NCBI GenBank assembly: GCA_049514215.1 | Contig: JBEKVI010000014.1 | Span: 1-64,000, forward strand | Length of the DNA stretch: 64,000 bases | From: BOG-994 sp049514215 | GTDB taxonomy: Bacteria; Pseudomonadota; Gammaproteobacteria; Burkholderiales; Burkholderiaceae_D | Direction: 5' to 3' | In this document: piece after piece, positions 8,514 to 16,909 of the stretch | How the letters are laid out: each line of letters opens with the position of its first letter | How positions within the stretch are numbered: position 1 is the stretch's first letter | Notes under the pieces: generated by a model | The model's database searches: none | Told to the model about the DNA's origin: nothing | Seen by the model: only the letters and a program-made list of their open reading frames with translations | Program-made: the position numbers and the translations under genes

Positions 8514-8968
8514 GCCCGGCCCAACCCTGGAATGTCGAAAATTACCTGTCCTACCTGCTTGCGCGCGCGAGCCACCTGGTGGCCTCGGAGTTCCACGAGG
8601 AAGTGCGTGCTGCCGGCTTGACGGTGCTCGAGTGGCGCGTCTTGGCGACGCTTTCGGCCGGGGATCAGCTCAGCGTGGGTGCGCTCGCCAACATCGTCCT
8701 TGCGCAACAACCGACGGTCACCAAGCTCTTGGACCGGATGGTCCGCGACGGAACCGTTGAGCGTCTCGCGGCCCAAGGCGACCGCCGGCGCTCGATGGTG
8801 CGCATCACGCCGTTGGGGCGCACGGCCCTGGGCTCGCTTCTGAAGCGCTCCATCGAACACGAACAGGCCCGCTTTGCAGCGTTGAACGCGACCGAAGCCC
8901 GGGTCCTGAAAAACGCGCTGCGCAAGCTCATCGAAGGCTCTCGCCGATCGGAAGCTTTGGACGGCTAG
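8510..8968 (+). CDS. MarR-family transcriptional regulator
   Basis: 152 residues with the winged helix: LTVLEWRVLATLSAGDQLSV, the recognition helix QQPTVTKLLDRMVRDGTV, and the wing with GDRRRSMVRITPLG (D-x-R-x-x motif). It starts at a GTG that overlaps the flavin reductase stop by four bases. MarR proteins usually repress the adjacent catabolic genes and release on binding an aromatic ligand; NicR of nicotinate degraders belongs to this family. The candidate operator at 7849-7866 lies in front of its own unit and of the NicX-like unit. Confidence 0.92.
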   Translation: MSPAQPWNVENYLSYLLARASHLVASEFHEEVRAAGLTVLEWRVLATLSAGDQLSVGALANIVLAQQPTVTKLLDRMVRDGTVERLAAQGDRRRSMVRITPLGRTALGSLLKRSIEHEQARFAALNATEARVLKNALRKLIEGSRRSEALDG

Positions 8969-9038
8969 TGCTAAGTCGCTCCCTAAGCTCGGAATTTGCA
9001 GAGCGCATCCGTGCGGCCGCGGCCATGGCGGGAGCGCG

Positions 9039-10280
9039 GTGAAGTCCCTCGTCATCACCACGAGCGGGCCACCGCATCCCGAGCACGATGTCCATGGTCT
9101 GTACCGCAGACTTGGCCTTTTTGTGCGCGCGCTGGGAAATTCGGGCGGCCCGATCGAGATCTTGCACGTCGTCGCAGGAATGCTCCCCGATACTATCGCC
9201 GACGACGCCCTCTTCATCCGCGAGCAGTCGCGCTACTGGGATGCGCCGGTGCATCCGGTGGTGGTCTGCGCCCCCGATCGGCGGCCCAATGCGTGGAACT
9301 ATGTTGCAGCCCCGTTTTCAATTGGCGCGCGGCCGCGCTTTCTGCCCTACGCGAGTCATTCGGTCGGCCACGCCATTGTCCAGGCCTTGGAGAAGGCGCC
9401 CGATGTGGTGTTCGTCCATCGACTGGCTGCCATGTCGGCGTTATGGAAAGCGGTGGCGCGCCCCCATGCGCCCGTGCTGTTCGATCTGGACGACATCGAG
9501 CATCGGATGAAGCTGCGCATCGCGCGCGAATCGCGCTCGTTGTCGCACAGGACCTTCCACTACCTGCAGGTTCCCGGGCTGCTCGCCGCAGAAAAGCGCG
9601 CAACCCAACTCGCGGCGCGAACCTTCGTGTGTTCGGAGACGGATCGGGAATATCTGGCAGGTCGGGGGACGTACCGCGGCGTCGTCGTCGTTCCCAACGC
9701 GGTCTCGATTCCGGAGGCGCCTTTGCCCGGTTCCAAGGATCCCGTCGTTCTGTTTCTAGGCGGCTATCACTACGAGCCCAATGTGCGTGCGGCCCAACGG
9801 CTAGCCACGCGTATCTGGCCACGCGTGCGACGCGCTCTTCCGCAGGCGCGACTCATCATTGCCGGCGGCTCTCCCGAAGCGGTGCCGGCTTCCAAGGCCC
9901 CGCCCGAAGGGGTGGAGTTTCCGGGCTTCGTTGCCGACCTTGAAGCGCTCTACCGCGCCACGCGAGTCGTCTGTTGTCCGCTTGAGTTAGGCGCAGGCAC
10001 GCGCGTCAAGCTCATCGAAGCGGCGGGTCACGCGCGCGCCCTGGTTTCCACGCGCTTGGGCGCAGAAGGTCTCGACTTCAAGGAGGACAGTGAGATTCTC
10101 CTGCGCGAGTCCGACGAGGAACTCGCCCTGGCCTGTATCGGACTCCTCTCCGATGCGAGGCGCGCCCAAGACCTGGGCCTCGCCGCCTATGCGCGCGCGC
10201 GTGAGCTCTACGATCGCGAGAATATCCAAAGGCTGGTCCAAGCGCACATCGCGGCCGTACTGGAAGATCCGCGGGGCTAG
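9039..10280 (+). CDS. Group 1 (GT4-like) glycosyltransferase
   Basis: 413 residues with a GT-B layout. The N-terminal domain begins MKSLVITTSGPPHPEHDV, a glycine/proline-rich first loop as in GT4 enzymes. The C-terminal domain carries VVLFLGGYHYEPNVRAA, a donor-binding region LIIAGGSP, and PLELGAGTRVKLIEAAGHARALVSTRLGAEG, cited here as two pieces: LGAGTRVKLIEA and VSTRLGAEGL. These are diagnostic for group 1 glycosyltransferases that decorate surface polysaccharide or glycolipid. No other polysaccharide genes are adjacent, so acceptor and donor are unknown. It is 70 bases downstream of marR on the same strand and convergent with the EamA transporter. Confidence 0.85.
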   Translation: MKSLVITTSGPPHPEHDVHGLYRRLGLFVRALGNSGGPIEILHVVAGMLPDTIADDALFIREQSRYWDAPVHPVVVCAPDRRPNAWNYVAAPFSIGARPRFLPYASHSVGHAIVQALEKAPDVVFVHRLAAMSALWKAVARPHAPVLFDLDDIEHRMKLRIARESRSLSHRTFHYLQVPGLLAAEKRATQLAARTFVCSETDREYLAGRGTYRGVVVVPNAVSIPEAPLPGSKDPVVLFLGGYHYEPNVRAAQRLATRIWPRVRRALPQARLIIAGGSPEAVPASKAPPEGVEFPGFVADLEALYRATRVVCCPLELGAGTRVKLIEAAGHARALVSTRLGAEGLDFKEDSEILLRESDEELALACIGLLSDARRAQDLGLAAYARARELYDRENIQRLVQAHIAAVLEDPRG

Positions 10281-10296
10281 CCGCGCTTGCCCTGGC

Positions 10297-11238
10297 CTAG
10301 CGGGCCGCAGACCCCAAAAGCCGTATTCCCGAGAGGATGAGAATCAGGCCGATCACGTGAAACGACTGGGGGTACTCGCGTAACAGCGGCATCGAGATGA
10401 CCGCCGCAAAGACGGGGGTTAGGTTGTTGAAGAAAACAGGCAGCTGGGCTCCCACCCGGGCGACGGATCGGTCGTAGCAATAGTACGCGAGCAGCGACGG
10501 AAACAGCGCAACGTAGGCCAGAAGCACGAACGCGTCTGCGCTCCACACCAATTCTTCCTGTCGAAAGTGGGCTTCAATGAGGGCCAGAGGCGCCAGGATC
10601 GCAAGCCCTATGAACATCTGCATCCACAGCAGTGCCCTTAGCGGGAGAGCCGGACGGTGCTTGCGAAGAAGCCACGTATAAATGGACCAAGTGAGAGTCG
10701 CAAGCAGCATGTAGCAATCCCCGCGCTCGAATTGCACGCCTTGCAGGCGCGACCAGTCTCCGCGGAGCATCACCCAGAACACCCCCGCCACCGAGAGCAC
10801 AGCGCCGGCGAATTCCCGGGCCCTGACGCGTTCGCCAAAGAAAAGCGCGCCGATCGAAAGGACAAAGACCGGACCCGCCGAGCCGATCAGCGTCGTGTTC
10901 GTGGGTGTGGATGTCTTCAGTGCCCAGTACTGAAGCGAGTTAAAGCAGCCCACGCCGAAGATCGCGAGCAAGACCAGAATACGCCAGCGCGCACGGATCT
11001 CGCCGCGGTGCAAAACGCAGGCCCTCCAGGCAAAAGGCGTCAACACGAGTGTTGCCCCGAGCCAGCGCAGACAGTTCAGTTCGAGAGGTCCGATGCGGCC
11101 GGCTGCCAGGCGACCGGCAACCGCATTGCCCGCCCAAAACAGCGGTGGCAAAGCCAGGATCACCAGACTCACCCCATCGATCCCCAGCAACGGGTGGCGT
11201 TGGGGCGCCGGATCGATCACCGCACGTTTGCCGGTCAT
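10297..11238 (-). CDS. EamA/DMT-family transporter
   Basis: 313 residues, strongly hydrophobic, with about ten predicted membrane segments in two EamA repeats: first repeat LPPLFWAGNAVAGRLAAG onward, second repeat from LLATLTWSIYTWLL. Members move metabolites such as amino acids or aromatic compounds across the inner membrane. Its ATG overlaps the stop of the upstream aminobenzoyl-CoA monooxygenase/reductase by four bases, so the two are coupled. A role in moving tryptophan, kynurenine or anthranilate is a reasonable inference from that coupling, not a sequence-based call. Confidence 0.88.
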   Translation of the reverse strand: MTGKRAVIDPAPQRHPLLGIDGVSLVILALPPLFWAGNAVAGRLAAGRIGPLELNCLRWLGATLVLTPFAWRACVLHRGEIRARWRILVLLAIFGVGCFNSLQYWALKTSTPTNTTLIGSAGPVFVLSIGALFFGERVRAREFAGAVLSVAGVFWVMLRGDWSRLQGVQFERGDCYMLLATLTWSIYTWLLRKHRPALPLRALLWMQMFIGLAILAPLALIEAHFRQEELVWSADAFVLLAYVALFPSLLAYYCYDRSVARVGAQLPVFFNNLTPVFAAVISMPLLREYPQSFHVIGLILILSGIRLLGSAAR

Positions 11239-13568
11239 GAGGCCTTGGGAGTCTTCGCCGGGCCCCTGGGCTCGGGCGGTCGCAGTGCCGCCTCTTCGCG
11301 CGCGCGTCGAGCGAGCACGTACCCTTGCTCGGCTCCGGTCAGATACTGGCGCGGCCAGCGCGCCGCCGTGAACCCACTAGCGAGCGCGGCGTGCAAGGTA
11401 AAGTAAGGATCGGCCAAGTGAGGACGCGCAAGAGCGACCAGATCGGCACGTCCGGAAACCAGGAGCGTGTTGATCTGGTCGGCCGTGGTGATCGCTCCTA
11501 CCGCCATGGTCGCAATACCCGCCTCAAGCCGGATCTGCTCGGAAAAACCGGCTTGGTACATGCGTCCGTAGACGGGCCGGGACTGCGGATCGGTCTGTCC
11601 GCTGGAGACGTCGATAAGGTCGCAACCATGGTCCTTCAAGACCCGTGCGATCTCGACTGCGTCCTGGCCGGTCATCCCGCCGGGAATCCAGTCCGTAGCC
11701 GAAACCCGCACGGAAAGCGGCTTGTGCCTGGGCCAGACCGCGCGCACCGCGTCAAACACGCGCAGCGGATAGGCGAGCCGCCGCGTGAGGCTTCCGCCGA
11801 AGGCGTCTTCGCGCCGATTGGTCACCGCAGACAAGAAGCTGGCCAAGAGATATCCGTGCGCCATGTGCACCTCGAGCATGTCAAAGCCCGCCTCCTCGGC
11901 CAGCCTCGCGCTGGCCACGAACTGCTCGCACACTTCATCCATGTCCTGCGCGCTCATGGCCCGGGGTACGGCGTTGACTCCGGGTCGATAGGCGATCGGG
12001 GACGGCGCAATCAGGTCCCAGTTGTCGGCCGCCAGGGGACGATCGATCTCCTGCCAGCCGAGCTGCGTCGAGCCCTTGCGACCGGAATGTCCGAGCTGCA
12101 TGCAAATCCGGGTGTCGCTGTTTTCATGAACGAACCGGACGATCTTCTGCCAGGCATCGGCCTGATCCTGATTCCAAAGACCGGTGCATCCGGGCGTGAT
12201 GCGCCCGGTCGGGGAGACGCAGGTCATCTCCGTAAAGAGCAGACCCGCGCCCCCCAGCGCGCGGCTTCCGTAATGAACCAGGTGCCACTCGTTTGGCAGT
12301 CCGTCCAAGGCCGAGTACTGCGCCATCGGAGAGACCACGACACGATTAACAAGCCAGAGCTCGCGCAGCCTAAATGGAGCGAACAGGGGAGGTGTGACCG
12401 GGCCTTGGGGCGGCTCGATCGCCAACTCCCGGGCAACTCCTTGGGTCCACCACGCCTCCACCTCGCTGACCAGACCCGCATCGCGCATGCGCAGGTTTTC
12501 ATGGGTAATCTGCTTGGAGCGCGATAGCAGCGAGTAGTTGAATTGCATCGGCTCGAAATGCCAGAAGCGCGCGACGTTTTCGAACCAGACCAGGCTGACA
12601 TCGGCTGCGTGCTGGATGCGTGAAACCTCGTCGCGGCGCGTCGTCTCATATTCTTCGAGAGCGTCCTCGATGGGTCCTTCGACGCGCATCAAGGCCGCGT
12701 GAAGTGCGATCGCATCCTCCAAGGCGAGCTTGGTCCCCGAGCCGATCGAGAAATGCGCCGTGTGGGCCGCATCGCCTAGCAAGACGATTCGTTCGGAATG
12801 CCAGGTTCGACAGCGAATCGTTGGAAATTGGCGCCACCATGAGCGGTTCGTGAGCACCGCGCTGCCGTTGAGCTCGCGGGCGAAGAGCCGCTCGACATGG
12901 CGTGCCGTCGCCGCTTCGTCAGAGGCCTCCAGCCCGGAATTCTGGAATGCCCGCTCGGTGGTCTCGACCACCAGCGTGCACTCCCCAGGCGCATATTGAT
13001 ACGCGTGCAGATTCCAGATGCCGGATTCGTCCTCCCGAAAGCTGTAGGTGAATCCCGGCAAACTCATCTTGGCGCCCAGCCACACAAAGCGGTTCGACCG
13101 CAGCTCCACTTCCGGTTGGAAGTGATCACGAAGGCTTTCGCGGATTGGACTGTTGATCCCATCGGCTGCGACGATCAGATCGGCATCCGGGTGCGCCGAC
13201 CACCCGAGATCCTCGACTCCGTACTCGACTTTAACCCCCAGTTCGGCGGCGCGCTGCTGCAAAATGTTCAGCAGGACAAGGCGCTTGATCCCCGAAAAAC
13301 CGTGTCCTGAAGAACGCAGCACCTGCCCCTGGAAATGCGTGTAGATGTCGTCCCAGTAGGCGAAGTTCGCCCGGATGGCCGCATGACTGGGGCCATCGGC
13401 GGCTTCGAGATGGGTGAGCGTCTCATCGGACAGGACAATGCCGAAACCGAAGGTGTCGTCAGCGCGGTTTCTTTCCGTGACCTTGATGCGGGCTTCGGGC
13501 CGGCTCTTCTTGATCAGGATGGCGAAGTACAGCCCTGCCGGACCCGCGCCGATGATATCGATGTTCAT
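11235..13568 (-). CDS. 2-aminobenzoyl-CoA monooxygenase/reductase-like fusion (salicylyl-CoA 5-hydroxylase family)
   Basis: A 777-residue two-domain flavoenzyme. Residues 1 to about 390 are an FAD aromatic hydroxylase with IIGAGPAGLYFAILI, the ADGINSPIR segment and LLGDAAHTAHFSIGSG. Residues about 395-770 are an Old Yellow Enzyme/NADH:flavin oxidoreductase domain starting LFAPFRLRELWLVNRVVVSPM (LFAPFRL, NRVVVSPM) with MQLGHSGRKGS. This fusion is known from Azoarcus evansii, where it hydroxylates and dearomatises 2-aminobenzoyl-CoA; a related form acts on salicylyl-CoA. The divergent kynurenine operon makes 2-aminobenzoate, which supports the first reading. No enzyme clearly dedicated to making 2-aminobenzoyl-CoA is adjacent. 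The ATG at 13568 places the FAD motif at residues 5-12. Confidence 0.88.
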   Translation of the reverse strand: MNIDIIGAGPAGLYFAILIKKSRPEARIKVTERNRADDTFGFGIVLSDETLTHLEAADGPSHAAIRANFAYWDDIYTHFQGQVLRSSGHGFSGIKRLVLLNILQQRAAELGVKVEYGVEDLGWSAHPDADLIVAADGINSPIRESLRDHFQPEVELRSNRFVWLGAKMSLPGFTYSFREDESGIWNLHAYQYAPGECTLVVETTERAFQNSGLEASDEAATARHVERLFARELNGSAVLTNRSWWRQFPTIRCRTWHSERIVLLGDAAHTAHFSIGSGTKLALEDAIALHAALMRVEGPIEDALEEYETTRRDEVSRIQHAADVSLVWFENVARFWHFEPMQFNYSLLSRSKQITHENLRMRDAGLVSEVEAWWTQGVARELAIEPPQGPVTPPLFAPFRLRELWLVNRVVVSPMAQYSALDGLPNEWHLVHYGSRALGGAGLLFTEMTCVSPTGRITPGCTGLWNQDQADAWQKIVRFVHENSDTRICMQLGHSGRKGSTQLGWQEIDRPLAADNWDLIAPSPIAYRPGVNAVPRAMSAQDMDEVCEQFVASARLAEEAGFDMLEVHMAHGYLLASFLSAVTNRREDAFGGSLTRRLAYPLRVFDAVRAVWPRHKPLSVRVSATDWIPGGMTGQDAVEIARVLKDHGCDLIDVSSGQTDPQSRPVYGRMYQAGFSEQIRLEAGIATMAVGAITTADQINTLLVSGRADLVALARPHLADPYFTLHAALASGFTAARWPRQYLTGAEQGYVLARRAREEAALRPPEPRGPAKTPKAS

Positions 13569-13611
13569 GTTGATGCGTGTCTTCCTGGCGTATCGCCGGT
13601 CGGTGACTGGA

Positions 13612-13652
13612 TTGCCGGACAATTAGTTTAAGTCTAAAATAATTCGATGCAA
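13612..13652. promoter_or_regulatory. Overlapping divergent promoters of kynB and the aminobenzoyl-CoA unit
   Basis: Plus strand: TTGCCG (13612-13617), 17 bases, TAAAAT (13635-13640), predicting a start close to 13647. Minus strand: TTGCAT (13652-13647), 16 bases, TAAACT (13630-13625). The two promoters interleave, and the dyad TTTA-N4-TAAA (13627-13638) overlaps both -10 elements, a plausible place for one regulator to silence both directions. Matches were judged by eye. Confidence 0.4.
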
Positions 13653-14330
13653 GCCCCCTCCCTCCGAGCTCACAGGGCTCCTCTGACGGGCCCTAAGGAG
13701 GCGCTGCGCCTGTACGACATCAGTCCCCCGCTTAACGCTCATACTCCCGTCTGGCCCGGTGACACCCTGCTCGCGGAAGACCGCGTCTGGAAGATGGACG
13801 AAGGCGATGCGGTCAATGTGGGTCGAGTCACGCTTTCGCCGCACACCGGAGCCCACACCGATGCGCCGTTGCACTACGACCCCCAAGGCGCCGCAATTGG
13901 GCAGGTCGCGCTCGAACCCTATCTGGGTCGATGCAGAGTTGTCCATGCCTTAGGGGCAAGTCAAATCGACCTCGATCACCTTGAGGGCATCTGGGAGGAA
14001 TTGCCCGAACGCGTTTTGTTTCGCACTTACCTTAAGGCACCCACGGCGCACTGGGACCCGCACTTCGCCTCGGTTAACCCGGAGGTAATCGAGGCGCTGG
14101 CCCACGCGGGCGTGAAGCTCGTGGGCATCGACACGCCATCCTTGGACCCCGAGAGTTCAAAGACGATGGATGCGCACCGGGCCGTCTGCCGCAATAAGAT
14201 GGCGATCCTCGAGGGCATCGTCCTCGATGAGGTGGTCGCGGGAGACTACGAACTGATTGCCCTTCCCTTGAAATTCTCCAATCTGGACGCGAGTCCCGTT
14301 CGGGCCATACTCAGGGAACTGCCGCGATGA
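13647..14330 (+). CDS. kynB: Kynurenine formamidase (arylformamidase) KynB
   Basis: Hydrolyses N-formylkynurenine to kynurenine and formate. The cyclase-type metal motif HTGAHTDAPLHY is at residues 66-77 from the first ATG, and GIDTPSLDP follows as in bacterial KynB. From ATG 13647 the protein is 227 residues, about 20 longer at the N-terminus than family members, which begin near the LYDISPPL segment. That ATG has no ribosome site and coincides with the predicted transcription start, while AAGGAGG (13695-13701) precedes an in-frame CTG at 13710 encoding the Leu of LYDISPP. The true start may be that CTG. The stop overlaps kynU by four bases. Confidence 0.93.
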   Translation: MQAPSLRAHRAPLTGPKEALRLYDISPPLNAHTPVWPGDTLLAEDRVWKMDEGDAVNVGRVTLSPHTGAHTDAPLHYDPQGAAIGQVALEPYLGRCRVVHALGASQIDLDHLEGIWEELPERVLFRTYLKAPTAHWDPHFASVNPEVIEALAHAGVKLVGIDTPSLDPESSKTMDAHRAVCRNKMAILEGIVLDEVVAGDYELIALPLKFSNLDASPVRAILRELPR

Positions 14331-15619
14331 CCCCTCTAAGCCGAAAGGACTGTATCGCACAGGACGCGAAAGACCCGCTTTCGGAGCTGCGTTCGCAGTT
14401 CGATTTGCCCGACGGCGTCATCTATCTGGATGGCAATTCCCTCGGGGCGCTTCCTCGCACCACGGCTGGGCGACTCGAGACGAGTGTGAAACGGGAATGG
14501 GGCCAGGGCCTTATCCGCAGCTGGAACGATGCTCAATGGATGACGCTGCCCGAACGCGTGGGCGAGAAGATCGCCAAGCTCATCGGCGCTCTGCCGCAAG
14601 AAGTCATCGCGGCAGACTCCACCTCGGTCAATCTTTTCAAGGTTCTGACGGCGGCGCTGCGCATCCAGCGCGAAGAGGCGCCTCAGCGCCGCGTGATCGT
14701 GAGCGAGCGAGACAATTTTCCGACCGATCTTTATGTCGCGCAGGGTCTTCTTGACTTCGTCAATGGCGTGTCCTCCGCGTCCTACACGCTCGAACTGATC
14801 GACAGCACAGCCCAGCTAGAAGACGCGATTGCAGCCAAGCCCGCCTTGGTACTGCTTACGCACGTGAACTATCGCAGCGGCGCGCTCTACGACATGAACA
14901 GGATCACGCGACTGGCCCACGAGGCGGGGGTCCTCGTCGTTTGGGATCTCGCGCACTCCGCAGGTGCCCTGCCCGTGGCGCTCAACGAGGCGCACGCCGA
15001 TTTCGCCGTCGGTTGCGGCTACAAGTATCTCAATGGCGGCCCCGGTGCCCCGGCCTACGTCTATGTCGCCGAGCGGCATCAGGACCGCTTCTGGCAACCG
15101 CTGTCGGGCTGGATCGGGCATGCCGAGCCCTTTTTGTTCGAGTCCGCTTATCGCCCGCGAGCGGGCGTGGGTCGTTATCTGTGCGGCACGCCATCGGTTC
15201 TTTCGCTGGTTGCGCTCGATTGCGGACTCGATACGCTATTGGCCGCCGAGCCGCTTGGCGGAATGAGTGCTTTGCGCACCAAGTCGCTCGCGCTGGCCGA
15301 GCTTTTCGTCGCGCGCGTGAGCACGCGCCTTGCCCAGAGCGGGTTGCATCTGTTCGGACCCAAGGATGCAGCCGCGCGCGGCAGTCAGGTGAGCTACGTC
15401 GCTCCCCTCGAACTCCAAGGAGGGTACGCGATCATGCAAGCTCTCATCGCCCGCGGCGTGATCGGCGATTTCCGAGCCCCGAACCTCCTGCGGTTCGGAA
15501 TGACGCCGCTCTACACGCGCTACGTCGATGTCTGGGATGCGGTCGAACATCTGGCCGAGATACTTGAGACGCGCGCGTGGGATCGCCCCGAATTTCATCG
15601 AAGGTCGGCCGTCACATGA
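14327..15619 (+). CDS. kynU: Kynureninase KynU
   Basis: A 430-residue fold-type I PLP enzyme that cleaves kynurenine to anthranilate and alanine. LDGNSLGALP is at residues 34-43, RSWNDAQWMTLPERVG follows, then DSTSVNLFK, the PLP-binding WDLAHSAGALPV and the Schiff-base lysine Lys233 in GCGYKYLNGGPG. Its length matches the family. Start and stop overlap kynB and kynA by four bases each, so the three enzymes are made from one coupled message. No frameshift or missing residue was seen. Confidence 0.97.
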   Translation: MTPLSRKDCIAQDAKDPLSELRSQFDLPDGVIYLDGNSLGALPRTTAGRLETSVKREWGQGLIRSWNDAQWMTLPERVGEKIAKLIGALPQEVIAADSTSVNLFKVLTAALRIQREEAPQRRVIVSERDNFPTDLYVAQGLLDFVNGVSSASYTLELIDSTAQLEDAIAAKPALVLLTHVNYRSGALYDMNRITRLAHEAGVLVVWDLAHSAGALPVALNEAHADFAVGCGYKYLNGGPGAPAYVYVAERHQDRFWQPLSGWIGHAEPFLFESAYRPRAGVGRYLCGTPSVLSLVALDCGLDTLLAAEPLGGMSALRTKSLALAELFVARVSTRLAQSGLHLFGPKDAAARGSQVSYVAPLELQGGYAIMQALIARGVIGDFRAPNLLRFGMTPLYTRYVDVWDAVEHLAEILETRAWDRPEFHRRSAVT

Positions 15620-16440
15620 CCTACGATCCGAGCGCAGACGGCGCTAAGACCGACCTCGAAGGTTCCATGACCTACGGGGACTATCTGAGTCTGGATCAGG
15701 TGCTCAATGCGCAACAGGTGCGCTCGGGCGATCACAACGAGATGCTTTTCATCATCCAGCATCAGACCAGCGAACTCTGGATGAAACTCATGCTGCACGA
15801 ATTGCGCGCGGCACGCAATGCCATCTCCAAGGACGACCTCGCGCCTGCGTTCAAGATGCTTGCGCGCGTGGCGCGCATCATGGAACAGCTCGTTCATGCC
15901 TGGGACGTACTCTCGACCCTGACTCCCTCCGAGTACACCAAGATGCGCCCGCACCTTGGATCCTCCTCGGGGTTTCAGTCCTGGCAATACCGCGAGATCG
16001 AGTTCCTGCTGGGCAATAAGAATGGCGCCATGCTCAAGCCCCACGTGCACCGGCCCGACCTCACCGCGGACCTGAACGCGGCCTTCGCGTCGCCCTCGCT
16101 CTACGACGAGGCCCTGCGGCTTCTCGCGCGCCGCGGATTTCGGATCGATCGCAGCGAACGAGACTGGTCCACACCTTATGAGTTCAGTGAAGAAGTGGCC
16201 GATGCCTGGCTCACGATCTACCGCTCGCCCGACCAGTACTGGGCTCTGTACGAACTGGCGGAGGAGCTCATCGATCTCGAAGACGCCTTTCGCCAATGGC
16301 GCTTTCGCCATGTCACCACCGTCGAGCGCATCATCGGATTCAAGCGCGGCACCGGGGGAACGTCCGGGGTTTCCTATCTGCGCAAGATGCTCGACGTGGT
16401 TCTGTTTCCCGAACTTTGGAAGGTGCGGACGGACTTGTGA
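15616..16440 (+). CDS. kynA: Tryptophan 2,3-dioxygenase KynA
   Basis: 274 residues; the heme enzyme that opens L-tryptophan to N-formylkynurenine, first step of the pathway. Family signatures are MTYGDYLSLDQVLNAQ, FIIQHQTSELWMKLMLHEL (given here as HQTSELWMKLMLHEL), GSSSGFQSWQYR and the C-terminal KRGTGGTSGVSYLRK. The ATG at 15616 overlaps the kynU stop, so I prefer it to an in-frame ATG at 15577 inside kynU. The pathway order is reversed relative to gene order, as usual in kynBUA operons. The stop overlaps the next gene's GTG. Confidence 0.97.
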   Translation: MTYDPSADGAKTDLEGSMTYGDYLSLDQVLNAQQVRSGDHNEMLFIIQHQTSELWMKLMLHELRAARNAISKDDLAPAFKMLARVARIMEQLVHAWDVLSTLTPSEYTKMRPHLGSSSGFQSWQYREIEFLLGNKNGAMLKPHVHRPDLTADLNAAFASPSLYDEALRLLARRGFRIDRSERDWSTPYEFSEEVADAWLTIYRSPDQYWALYELAEELIDLEDAFRQWRFRHVTTVERIIGFKRGTGGTSGVSYLRKMLDVVLFPELWKVRTDL

Positions 16441-16829
16441 AAATCCTTCAACCCAAACACTGGGCGACACCCCGGGGTTACGCCAACGGAATCGCGGCTC
16501 ACGGAACGATCGTGTCGGTCGCAGGACAGGTCGGCTGGAACGAACATGGCCAGTTCGAGAGCGACGACTTCGTTGAGCAGGCACGCCAGGCGCTGGCCAA
16601 CATCGTGGCGGTGCTCGCCGAAGCCGATGCCAAGCCGGAGCACATCGTTCGCCTGACCTGGTACATCCTGGACCGAAGCGAATATCTTGCTGCAGCGCCG
16701 CGCCTGGGCGCCGTGTATCGCACCCTTCTCGGGCGCCATTTTCCCGCGATGAGCGCAGTTCAGGTGGTCGCCCTCATTGAAGAACGGGCCCGGCTCGAGA
16801 TTGAGGCAACGGCCGTCGTTCCGGACTAG
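16437..16829 (+). CDS. RidA-family (YjgF/YER057c) protein
   Basis: 130 residues if started at GTG 16437, which overlaps the kynA stop (GTGA). An earlier in-frame ATG lies inside kynA and would add residues unlike the family. Recognisable are VSVAGQVGWNEHGQF, the trimer-interface region FVEQARQALANI and a C-terminal FPAMSAVQVVALIEERARLEIEA region (VALIEERARLEIEA). RidA proteins hydrolyse enamines and imines; 2-aminomuconate deaminase is a relative. The usual active-site Arg lies in that late region, where ERAR gives two candidates. In this operon it may hydrolyse an enamine intermediate after kynureninase or after the 2-aminobenzoyl-CoA step (inference). Confidence 0.88.
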   Translation: MKILQPKHWATPRGYANGIAAHGTIVSVAGQVGWNEHGQFESDDFVEQARQALANIVAVLAEADAKPEHIVRLTWYILDRSEYLAAAPRLGAVYRTLLGRHFPAMSAVQVVALIEERARLEIEATAVVPD

Positions 16830-16843
16830 AATGATCCTCGTGC

Positions 16844-16865
16844 CCCGCCCACTTTGGCGGGCTTT
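16844..16865 (+). terminator. Candidate terminator or attenuator after ridA
   Basis: CCCGCC (16844-16849), loop CACTTT, GGCGGG (16856-16861), then CTTT. The stem is a perfect six GC pairs but the U tract is short, so it may be partial, letting some reads through to the glutaryl-CoA dehydrogenase gene 48 bases later. Confidence 0.45.
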
Positions 16866-16909
16866 GCGCTTTCTGCGCGCTCGACCCCACTCAGCGAGCT
16901 TTTCCGACT

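Noticed and set aside
8996..9943. A 315-codon plus-strand frame overlapping the glycosyltransferase
   Set aside because: It is in another frame of the same strand, rich in Arg/Ala/Gly with no motif, while the frame at 9039-10280 has group 1 glycosyltransferase signatures over its full length.
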